64,000 bases of DNA from Kineosporia babensis (GTDB taxonomy: Bacteria; Actinomycetota; Actinomycetes; Actinomycetales; Kineosporiaceae). The DNA is taken from the NCBI RefSeq assembly GCF_021129305.1, contig NZ_JAJOMB010000025.1, positions 62,001 to 126,000 of the forward strand. Reading direction: 5' to 3'. Each line of letters begins with the position of its first letter. The stretch's first letter is position 1. This document shows positions 16,081 through 23,305 of the stretch, in pieces. Under the pieces are notes generated by a model. That model had not been told where the DNA came from. It did no database searches and saw only the letters and a program-made list of their open reading frames with translations. Made by a program: the position numbers and the translations under genes.

Positions 16081-17007
16081 ATGATGGACGGCGTGAGCAT
16101 GCGGCCGGTCCTGGGCACCGCCATGTACCTGCACGAGGTCGGCAATGGCCGGCCGGTGCTGTTCCTGCACGGCAACCCGACCAGTTCCTACCTGTGGCGC
16201 CACGTGATCGCCGGGCGCCGTCCGGGCTGGCGCTGCCTGGCACCCGACCTGATCGGCATGGGCCGTTCCGCCCGGCCCGCGGGGCTCGGCTACACCTTCA
16301 CCGAGCACGCTGAGCACCTGGACGCCCTGCTGGAGGACATCTCTCAAGAGCACGAACCAGAGGACGGGGTGGGCACCCGGGACACCGACCTCACCGAGGA
16401 CGCGCTCGCGGGTGTGGTCGTGGTGGGCCACGACTGGGGTGTGGCGCTCGCGCTGGAACTTCTGCGGCGACGGCCCGAACAGATCAGCGCCGTCGCTGTC
16501 ATGGAGGGCCACATCCAGCCGCTGCCGGGCTGGGAGGCCTTCGACCCCGGCGGTCGCGAGCTGTTCCAGCAGCTGCGCACACCGGGGGTGGGTGAGCGGA
16601 TGGTGCTGGAGGAGAACATCTTCCTGGAGAGGCTGCTCCCGGCGGCCCTCCAGCGTTCCCCGGGCACCGACGTCCTCAAGCAGTACGCAAGCCCCTACCC
16701 CGATGCGGCCTCACGGCGTGCCCTGCTGAGCTGGCCCCGCCAGATCCCGATCGCCGGTCAGCCCGCCGAGACCCACGCCGCCCTGAACGCGGCCGCCCAG
16801 CACGCGAGCGTCTCACCGGTACCGAAGCTGCTGATCACCGCGCCGGGCACACCGATCGTCACCCCGCAGGTCATCGACTGGTGCACCAGGCATCTGCCCC
16901 ACCTCACCGTCGCCGCCGTCCCCGGGCCGGCCGGGCACTTCCTGCCCGAGGACCAGCCAGACGCGGTCACCGACGTCCTGTGGCAGTGGCTCGAAACCCT
17001 GACCTAG
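16081..17007 (+). CDS. Haloalkane dehalogenase-like alpha/beta hydrolase
   Basis: A 308-residue alpha/beta-hydrolase. LFLHGNPTSSYLWRHV (oxyanion hole), PDLIGMGRSARP, VVVGHDWGVALAL with an Asp nucleophile, and GPAGHFLPEDQPD with the catalytic His match haloalkane dehalogenases (HGNPTSSYLWR and GHDWG signatures). Uncommonly, an acidic stretch of about 25 residues (SQEHEPEDGVGTRDTDLTED) separates the cap-side helix from the nucleophile strand. Hydrolysis of a halogenated or ester substrate is inferred. Two ATGs open the gene and either could start it. The stop overlaps that of the convergent DUF3152 gene. Confidence 0.8.
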   Translation: MMDGVSMRPVLGTAMYLHEVGNGRPVLFLHGNPTSSYLWRHVIAGRRPGWRCLAPDLIGMGRSARPAGLGYTFTEHAEHLDALLEDISQEHEPEDGVGTRDTDLTEDALAGVVVVGHDWGVALALELLRRRPEQISAVAVMEGHIQPLPGWEAFDPGGRELFQQLRTPGVGERMVLEENIFLERLLPAALQRSPGTDVLKQYASPYPDAASRRALLSWPRQIPIAGQPAETHAALNAAAQHASVSPVPKLLITAPGTPIVTPQVIDWCTRHLPHLTVAAVPGPAGHFLPEDQPDAVTDVLWQWLETLT

Positions 17008-17837
17008 GCCTTCGGGACCGGGTCCTGGTAGGCGCCGGCCGGGCCCGTGTACAGCTTGCCCTTGACCTTCGGCCACGCGTTGGCCTTGCAGCCGTGCAGG
17101 CCCAGCGTCTGCTGCTGCATCACCGGCGCCGTGCGGCCCTTACCGGGACACTTCACGTGACCGTGGCCCAGCCGGTGACCGGTCTCATGATTGATGACGT
17201 AGGCGCGGTAGCGCTCCAGGGAGGCGCCGTAGTGGGGTACGCCGTTCACCCAGCGGGCCACGTTCACCACGACCCGGTCACCGTTACGGCAGGAGGTGTA
17301 CCGGTCGGGGTTGGCCCGGGTCGCGTCCCCGCACAACGTGTCCCGGGTCTGCGGGGTGGCCAGGTAGATCGTGAAGTCGTACCGAGCGGAGTTCGGCACT
17401 CGCTGCAGCCGCACCGTGCCCGTACCGGTCCAGCTGCGCTTGTCCGACAGCGTCGTCACGACCTGCTCGGCGAACTGGTTGGCGGTGATCCCGGTGATGC
17501 CTTTCTCCACCACCACCCGGTACTTCAGCAGCGGCCCCTTCTTCCCGGCGACCTTGCTGCGGCCCGTGGCCACCTTGAACGTGTTCTTCCCGGCCTTCGG
17601 GTACGTGATCTTCCTCGGCTTGGCCGCCGCCGAGGCCGACACCAGCTCCACAGTTCCCACGGCTGCCGTTCCGTCAGCATCAGACGAGCTCATCAGCCCA
17701 TCGTCCACCGAAGAGCCGACTTCACCAGCCGGCATCAGCACCACGGCCCCGGCGAGCGCAGCACCCACCACCGCCGCACCGACAGAACGCGCAGAGATCT
17801 TCAGACGAGACACACCAGTGAGGCTAGGGGGCCCCAT
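17004..17837 (-). CDS. DUF3152 secreted/anchored metalloprotease-like protein
   Basis: A 277-residue protein. One N-terminal hydrophobic segment (SVGAAVVGAALAGAVVLMPAG) is a signal or anchor. The C-terminal domain carries YVINHETGHRLGHGH, an extended zinc-protease HExxHxxGxxH-type signature, and CPGKGRTAPVMQQQT as the Met-turn region. This is the DUF3152 pattern of actinobacteria. It probably acts outside the membrane; whether it is proteolytic is unproven. ATG at 17837 is used; a GTG a few codons downstream would give a shorter N-terminus. Confidence 0.83.
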   Translation of the reverse strand: MGPPSLTGVSRLKISARSVGAAVVGAALAGAVVLMPAGEVGSSVDDGLMSSSDADGTAAVGTVELVSASAAAKPRKITYPKAGKNTFKVATGRSKVAGKKGPLLKYRVVVEKGITGITANQFAEQVVTTLSDKRSWTGTGTVRLQRVPNSARYDFTIYLATPQTRDTLCGDATRANPDRYTSCRNGDRVVVNVARWVNGVPHYGASLERYRAYVINHETGHRLGHGHVKCPGKGRTAPVMQQQTLGLHGCKANAWPKVKGKLYTGPAGAYQDPVPKA

Positions 17838-17908
17838 GATGTGCAGCTGCCGGTACCACCTGATGTGACCAAGATCTGCTCCGGCCCACAGCAATCCCCT
17901 GAGAGCTC

Positions 17909-18310
17909 CTACTTCAGCAGGCCGGCCTGATGCAGATGCTCGAAGACCAGCTGGTCCACCGGGGAGGAACGCCAGCGGTCGGCGTAGGTGAACCAGACCA
18001 GCTCCGCGATCTCGTTGTCGGGCTTCAGATCACCGGTGTAATCGGAGGTGTAGCAGGCCATCTGCACGATGCTGCCCGGCGCCATCCCGTGCGCCTGCGC
18101 CTGGAACGTGCCCAGGTGCTCGGCCGTGTCCAGGACGACGTCCACACTGAGCTCCTCGCGGACCTCCCGCACCAGCGTCTGCAGGTCGCTCTCACCAGGA
18201 TCACGCTTGCCGCCGGGCAGGTAGTAGACGTCCTTACCGGCCGACAGGGTACTGAGGATCAGCCCGTTCTCGATCCGGATCCAGGCAATCTTGTCGACCA
18301 CGATCACCAT
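17909..18310 (-). CDS. Nudix hydrolase
   Basis: A 133-residue minimal Nudix protein. The box begins GGKRDPGESDLQTLVREV and continues with REELSV, with all metal-binding Glu residues. The short length and N-terminal WIRIENGLILSTLS resemble MutT-like pyrophosphatases. The substrate is unknown. It lies 71 bases downstream of the DUF3152 start and in the same direction, so the two may share a transcript. Confidence 0.85.
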   Translation of the reverse strand: MVIVVDKIAWIRIENGLILSTLSAGKDVYYLPGGKRDPGESDLQTLVREVREELSVDVVLDTAEHLGTFQAQAHGMAPGSIVQMACYTSDYTGDLKPDNEIAELVWFTYADRWRSSPVDQLVFEHLHQAGLLK

Positions 18311-18455
18311 GCGGCGCTCCCACCATCTCGTCCAGCCAGCTCAGCGAGCTTTACCGGACAAAACGACCAGCACGCCCAGCCCAAAGATTACCCGCCCGAT
18401 CTTGAACCGTCCCGAAACAGCACACATGAAGAGCAAGAAGCCCAGCGGGCACCGG

Positions 18456-19679
18456 TTACCGCGGTGACCGCTGTCCCGTCCGGCGCTCGCTGGTCAGAAG
18501 GGACAGGTCCTCGAGCAGGACATCGAACACCGCCTCCGCCGCACCGATCAGGCCGCCGTCCTCGCCCAGCGTCGTCACCTCGATCGGCGCCAGCTCCGGG
18601 AAGCTCGCCGGCGTGCTGCGAGCGGCCGCGGCCTCCCGCACCACATCGCCCGCCGCGTCGTACAGATCGGCCGCATGCTCGCTCAGCAGCACCAGGTCCG
18701 GATCGTGAATGCCCACCAGCACCCCGATCCCACGCCCCAGCGACACCGCCGCCCGCCGCACCGCTGCATCCCCTGCCGCAGTCCTCGCCTCCCGGAACAC
18801 ACTGTCGGCCACGGCGCTCGCGGTCGCCACCGACGCCTCGATCCCCGCCATCCGGGCCACCGCCAGCCGGTCCATCTCCGTCTCCCAGCATCCGCGAGCG
18901 CCACACCGGCAGGGAAGATCGTCCACGCCCAAAGGGGCGTGCCCGTACTCGCCGGCCAGCCCCCGACGTCCGGTGACCGGGCGCCCGTCGACCAGGAGAG
19001 CGCCCCCGACACCGACATCGGCGTGCAGCACCAGCACGACCTGCCCCGGTTCGGCCGCCACACGGCCGCGCGTCGCCTCGGCCACAGCCATCAGCGTGGC
19101 CACATTGCCCACCCGCACCCGCCGATCCGGCTGCAACCCCAGCCCGGCCAGCACATCCACCGGCTCACCGGCCCACCCGAGCCCCGGCGCCGACAGCACC
19201 TGCCCGCTCGTCCGCTCGACCAGCCCGTGAATCGCGACCCCGACCCCGGCCACCCGCGTGCCCAGCCGGACCAGCCGTTCTGTCAGCAGATCCCGGGCGC
19301 TCGCCAGCACCACATCGACGTCCTGCGACTCCAGGGCCCGCGTGTGCACCTCGTTCAGGCCGCCGGTGATCGGCGAGTGCGCCACGCGCACCGCATCCGT
19401 CGCGATCCCGAGCGTCACCACCACCGGCCCGTCCGCCGCCGGCCCCAGCAGTGCGCTCGGCCGGCCTCGCCCGCCCGTGACCAGCGTGGCTTTCTCCTGC
19501 ACCAGGCCCAGCCGTTCCAGATCCGCGATCAGCGTGCCGGCCGTGGCCCGGGTGCAGCCCAGGTGCCGGGACAGATCGGCCCGGCTGAGTGCGGTCGGTG
19601 ACAGGTGAACAGCTCTCAGTGTGCGCGAGAGATGCATCAGACGTAGATCGGCGGTGGAGGAAACAGTCGAAGGGCCCAC
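18456..19679 (-). CDS. ROK-family transcriptional regulator
   Basis: A 407-residue ROK protein. An N-terminal winged helix (LSRADLSRHLGCTRATAGTLI...LERLGLV) precedes the ATPase-fold sugar-binding domain. VVLVLHADVGVGGALLVDGRP and GEYGHAPLG lead to the zinc-binding CRCGARGCWE motif. GTG at 19679 is chosen because CATAAT (minus strand, 19692-19687) lies 7 bases upstream, fitting a leaderless transcript; ATG at 19637 (393 aa) is the alternative. The 27-bp box at 19684-19710 contains this -10, so the gene may regulate itself and the glycogen synthase/phosphatase locus. Confidence 0.83.
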   Translation of the reverse strand: MGPSTVSSTADLRLMHLSRTLRAVHLSPTALSRADLSRHLGCTRATAGTLIADLERLGLVQEKATLVTGGRGRPSALLGPAADGPVVVTLGIATDAVRVAHSPITGGLNEVHTRALESQDVDVVLASARDLLTERLVRLGTRVAGVGVAIHGLVERTSGQVLSAPGLGWAGEPVDVLAGLGLQPDRRVRVGNVATLMAVAEATRGRVAAEPGQVVLVLHADVGVGGALLVDGRPVTGRRGLAGEYGHAPLGVDDLPCRCGARGCWETEMDRLAVARMAGIEASVATASAVADSVFREARTAAGDAAVRRAAVSLGRGIGVLVGIHDPDLVLLSEHAADLYDAAGDVVREAAAARSTPASFPELAPIEVTTLGEDGGLIGAAEAVFDVLLEDLSLLTSERRTGQRSPR

Positions 19680-19683
19680 GCCG

Positions 19684-19710
19684 GAAATTATGCTCAAGAC
19701 GTGAACAAAA
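19684..19710 (-). promoter_or_regulatory. 27-bp promoter/operator box, copy B
   Basis: Identical over 27 bases to 14525-14551. The palindromic core GCTCAAGACGTGAAC is at 19692-19706. Read on the minus strand it supplies CATAAT 7 bases ahead of the ROK GTG. The left part also holds the stop codon of the upstream GNAT gene. Confidence 0.7.
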
Positions 19711-20425
19711 GCCCAGGCGTCCCGGGCAGCAGGCTCAGCTGAGTCCCGAGGTCGCGGAATCCCAGACGCTGAGCCACCCGCCGGGACGCTGCGGGACGAG
19801 CCCGCCATTGAGGAAGCAGCCGATGCTGCAGCGCATCCCGGGTCGCAGCCGACGCCACCGCCCGGGCCAGATGCCGGCCCCGGTACTCTGGCACCGTCAG
19901 CACGCATAAATGCGCCACCGCACCAGGCCAATGGCCATACCCCGCAGCAGCAATCACCCTCGAGGCATCCCGGACGACGAAGACGTCCGAGGTGACGTCC
20001 TCGAGCCCGGACTCCTCGGCGTCCTCGGTGCCCACCGACGTCAGCAGTTCGGCCAGCCCAGCATCCTGCACCGGCAGACTCTCGACACGGACCGGCCCTG
20101 CCATCGGGCGAAACTCCGTCTCGTCGAGGTAGGCCAGGGCCGCCGGGCCCAGCACCTGCCGGACCGCCAGCCTGCTGCGCAGCAGGCCCGGATCCACCGC
20201 GCCCGCGACGGACAGCCCAGCGAACGCACCGATCAGGTCCTCACCCGGGACCGTCACGATGCCTGCGCCGCCCAGCACGACAACGCCGACCCACCCCGGC
20301 GGACACAAACCCGAGTCTGCTCGCACACCCACACTGAGCCCGCCGTCCTGGGGAAACACGACCGGAACGCCAGCCAGGCCGACCCACGCCCGCCGAGCCC
20401 GGTCCATCAGCGCTGGAGAGGCCAT
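19694..20425 (-). CDS. GNAT-family N-acetyltransferase
   Basis: A 243-residue protein. The C-terminal half has the acetyl-CoA site AHLCVLTVPEYRGRHLARAV (motif A, R/QxxGxG/A-like as YRGRHLA) and then AQRLGFRDLG (motif B). The N-terminal ~110 residues are not recognised and may be a degenerate GNAT repeat. The acceptor is unknown. The gene lies upstream of ROK in the same direction and ends inside the 27-bp box, so ROK autoregulation would act just after its stop. Confidence 0.7.
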   Translation of the reverse strand: MASPALMDRARRAWVGLAGVPVVFPQDGGLSVGVRADSGLCPPGWVGVVVLGGAGIVTVPGEDLIGAFAGLSVAGAVDPGLLRSRLAVRQVLGPAALAYLDETEFRPMAGPVRVESLPVQDAGLAELLTSVGTEDAEESGLEDVTSDVFVVRDASRVIAAAGYGHWPGAVAHLCVLTVPEYRGRHLARAVASAATRDALQHRLLPQWRARPAASRRVAQRLGFRDLGTQLSLLPGTPGLLFTS

Positions 20426-20884
20426 GACAGCAGGATGACAACCGACCGGCCCACGAGGCGAACCCTTTGACGGACGCAGAGCCAGGGCTTCTACCTAGGG
20501 ACGCTGTGGGGCACCTGGGCAGGCCGGCCCACCAGGGGCGGTAACCGGCTCAATAACGCGTCAGCGCTCGCCGGGGCCCTCCCCGGCCCCTTCGGCTCCA
20601 TCCGGGCCTTCCTCCCAGTCAACTAGCTAGAAGTTTCCTTCTGGATAGCCAGCATGGCCTGTTCTGTTAAACGTAACGCGCAGCGCGTTTCAATAAATCG
20701 CCGCGCGCACGCGAAATCAAGCGAACGTGAAGAGGTGTAGTCCAAGGACGCCACGACCTGGCTCAACGCTGAGCTTTCCCCGCTGGGCCCCCAGCGGCTA
20801 CCGGTAGCGCGAGACGTCGTTGATCGCGGTGATGATGAGATGAACGGGCCGCCCTGCAGAAGCGAGCGCGGTCGCGCGAAGGCC
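20426..20884. other. Intergenic region, palindrome and possible degenerate motif
   Basis: No supported gene. A 99-codon minus-strand frame (20623-20922) has no recognisable features. AACGCGCAGCGCGTT (20675-20689) is a perfect 15-base palindrome. GGCCTGTT at about 20657 matches the first 8 bases of the dispersed motif core but then diverges. The stretch 20630-20720 is AT-richer than its surroundings. Confidence 0.4.
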
Positions 20885-21643
20885 TTACACCGTGCGTCCG
20901 GGCAGAACGGTGATCCAGGCACCGGCCCCAGCGACGAGGGTCTGGCTGTTGGCCTTCAGGACCTCGACCAGATGATCCTCGCGCCAGTCGTCGGGGACGG
21001 TGATCGTGAAGCGCGCCCGTCCGTCGGCATCGGTGCGGAAGGTGCGCAGCTCGCTCGGCTCCCGCATTTCTTCGCCGTCCGCGGCATACCCGCTGGAACG
21101 GATCTTGATGCTGAACGCCTCATACCGGGCGCGGGCCCGCAACCCGCTGACGACGACCCGCACGCGTGAACCGTTGTGGGCCGTGGCGGTGTTCACGGCC
21201 AGGGCCGGCCGCGGCGGGGTGACCGTGAGCCAGTCGCGAGCGCCCTTGACCAGGTCGGCGCCCTTGGCCTTACGTACCTCGATCAGGTGATCGTGCCGCC
21301 AGTTCAGCGGCACGACGAACCGCGTCGAGAACTGGCCGTTCGTGTTCGTCCTGACCCGGGACAGCACGGTCCACGCCGGTGAGCGAGTCACCGTCGTCGA
21401 CGACGGGCCGGTGCGGGTCCTGCGGCTGACCAGCTCATAGACCGCGCTCGAGCGCAGCTGTACGGCGTGCACCCCGATCGTGCGGCTGGCCGCAGCGGAA
21501 TCTGCGCTCAGCCAGATCGCCGCAGGCGCGGCCATCGACGTCCCCTTGAGCCTCGGCGCCGCAGGTACAGCCTGGGCGGTTCCGAGACCAGACATGAGCA
21601 CCGCCGAAAGCCCCGCCACCGCCACGCCCATACGGAGACCCAT
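20885..21643 (-). CDS. Secreted protein with two tandem repeats
   Basis: A 252-residue exported protein. A signal peptide (MGLRMGVAVAGLSAVLMSGL then GTAQAVPAAP, cut near AQA) is followed by two similar units of about 100 residues: one ends VPLNWRHDHLIEVRKAKG...DWLTV, the other VPDDWREDHLVEVLKANS...AWITV. Each seems a beta-rich immunoglobulin-like fold. No catalytic residues are seen. ATG at 21643 is selected since it gives a proper signal peptide; earlier in-frame starts are unlikely. Confidence 0.7.
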   Translation of the reverse strand: MGLRMGVAVAGLSAVLMSGLGTAQAVPAAPRLKGTSMAAPAAIWLSADSAAASRTIGVHAVQLRSSAVYELVSRRTRTGPSSTTVTRSPAWTVLSRVRTNTNGQFSTRFVVPLNWRHDHLIEVRKAKGADLVKGARDWLTVTPPRPALAVNTATAHNGSRVRVVVSGLRARARYEAFSIKIRSSGYAADGEEMREPSELRTFRTDADGRARFTITVPDDWREDHLVEVLKANSQTLVAGAGAWITVLPGRTV

Positions 21644-21686
21644 CGGCCCGCCCCTCCCCGGAAGAACCCCAGCACTGTGACGGCAG

Positions 21687-21984
21687 TCACAAGCCCTGAG
21701 GCATCTTCGCAGCGTCAGCAGTCGAGCACAATCGGCGAGCACGCCGATGGCTCAACGCGGTCAGTCGGGCATGGTGCCGCTGGTCCGCAGGGCGATCAGG
21801 TTCGCGTTCGTGGGTGGAGAAGTCCTGGACCCGGGTGAGGTCCTCGGGGCTGAATCCGCCGTTGTGCTCGGCGCGGGTCATGGCTCCGTAGAAACCGGCG
21901 ACGACGTCGCGGTCACGGGCGGCGAGTTCGGCGACAGTGGGCACAGCAGTTGCCTTTCGGGCCGGGACGCTCGCGGCAGGTTCG
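21687..21984 (-). other. Unassigned short coding-like segment
   Basis: Minus-strand sequence from about 21943 could encode a small protein starting VPTVAELAARDRDVVAGFYG and ending near 21760, but the likely C-terminal tail (NLIALRTSGTMPD) is in another frame. This suggests a frameshifted remnant or a chance frame. No family is assigned. Confidence 0.25.
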
Positions 21985-22290
21985 GTCGGGGGCAGCCGGT
22001 CGTGCAGTGCGGTGACGGCCGTCCGGCCGAGCTGGGCCTGTCCGGCCTCGGAAGGGTGCAGGTGATCGCCGCTGTCGTAGCGGCCGTCGAGGGCGAGGCC
22101 CGCGGCCGGGTCACGCAGGGCCGCGTCGAACCTGCCGGGGCCCGATCGTCGCGATGATCGCGGTCGCGCCGGAGGTGTCGAGGACATCGTCGGCGAACCT
22201 GTTCAGCCCGGCGCGGCCGTTGGCGAGATTCGCGGGCCCGGCGTCGAGGCGTAGCCGCTTGCTGGCGATGCCACGATTAACGATCGAGAT
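21985..22290 (-). pseudogene. SGNH/GDSL hydrolase remnant
   Basis: Fragments of a secreted SGNH hydrolase occur in two minus-strand frames. One gives NRGIASKRLRLDAGPANL, then GLNRFADDVLDTSGATAIIATIG (blocks around the oxyanion Gly). The other gives FDAALRDPAAGLALDGRYDS, then GDHLHPSEAGQAQLG with the catalytic Asp/His (DHLHP). The segment that normally links these (including the Asn block and about 70 or more residues) is absent, and the N-terminal Ser block is lost where it meets the APH gene. It is therefore an internal deletion plus frameshift, not a functional enzyme. Confidence 0.6.
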
Positions 22291-23072
22291 TAGGTACGGG
22301 CGCTCGCCCAGCTCGTTGCTGCCTGGGCCAGTTCGCGCAGGTGGACGGCGGGAGACGTCTGGGCTCGGTTGTTGAGGCGGCGAGCGCTCTGCTCGACGAA
22401 CGCGGTCACGGCGTGCCGGGGCGCGGATGACCAGGCTGGGACGAGGCCGGCCCATTGCTCTGCCCGGTCTGGGGTGTGGCCTGCCCGGATGAGCCGGATC
22501 ACCATGAGCGCGGTGTCGATCCATGCTGCGCCTCGGCACGGCGCTGACCAGTCGACCACACTGATCGAGTTGCCTTCGATCACATAGTTTTTCGGCGTCG
22601 CGTCCGTGTGGATCAAGATGTCGCCGTCGACCAGGTCGGGCGCGATGGCTGCAGCCCATCGGGCGGTTGCTGGCTGAATCATCGCGGCAGGTGCCCGGAC
22701 GGTCGACATCATGGTGAGAGTTGAGGCCAGAACTGGCAGATCAGGCGATCCGGGGGTGACGTCGACGTGCCGCCCCAGGGCCCGGTCGAATCCGTTCACC
22801 ACCCACCCGCCTGTAGCGATGTGCCAGCGGATCCGGGGCGCGATCGGGGGCACGAACTGGTTCAGTTGCGCCTCGCGCCGATGTGTCCACGCCGTCGGGG
22901 CGTCGACGCTTGCACCCTTGCAGAAGACGTCGCCGGATGCGGTGTGCAGGACCGCGGCCACGTCGGACGCGGACCCGTGATCGACAGGGGTGACATCCAC
23001 GACCGGTCCGGTGCGCTGTTCGACGGCCGTACGAACGGCTGCCGGCACGTCGTTCCACTGTCGGCGGGGCAG
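22290..23072 (-). CDS. APH-like phosphotransferase with probable CTG start
   Basis: A 260-residue small-molecule kinase-like protein. LVDGDILIHTDATPKNYV is the Brenner box (HxDxxxxN) and ISVVDWSAPCRGAAWID the metal-binding Asp segment; VFCKGAS carries the likely ATP lysine. No ATG or GTG fits the expected N-terminus (LPRRQWNDVPAAVRTAVEQR). A perfect AAGGAGG (23078-23084) lies 5 bases before an in-frame CTG at 23072, so CTG initiation is proposed. The open frame extends further upstream, but its residues are not family-like. The substrate is unknown. Its 3' end abuts the hydrolase remnant. Confidence 0.7.
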   Translation of the reverse strand: MPRRQWNDVPAAVRTAVEQRTGPVVDVTPVDHGSASDVAAVLHTASGDVFCKGASVDAPTAWTHRREAQLNQFVPPIAPRIRWHIATGGWVVNGFDRALGRHVDVTPGSPDLPVLASTLTMMSTVRAPAAMIQPATARWAAAIAPDLVDGDILIHTDATPKNYVIEGNSISVVDWSAPCRGAAWIDTALMVIRLIRAGHTPDRAEQWAGLVPAWSSAPRHAVTAFVEQSARRLNNRAQTSPAVHLRELAQAATSWASART

Positions 23073-23305
23073 GGTGGCCTCCTTGGGATCGCGGCGCTCG
23101 GCGACTCTGTGCGCCGCGATTTCACCGGTTACTGCTCGTGGCACCCAGCCTGGCAGACCGTCTCTCTGCACAGGACAGCAGCAAGTTTCTGCTGGGTAGG
23201 AGCTGTCCAACGGGACCCCAGTGACTACTCTGAGCAAGAAGTATCACTGTACGTTATGGGCCTTTCGGGGGTTCGCTCCTGATCGGATCCGACAAGGGGG
23301 AGCAC

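Noticed and set aside
20623-20922. 99-codon minus-strand frame
   Set aside because: No ribosome site, no family features, and it crosses the palindrome and overlaps the end of the secreted-protein gene.
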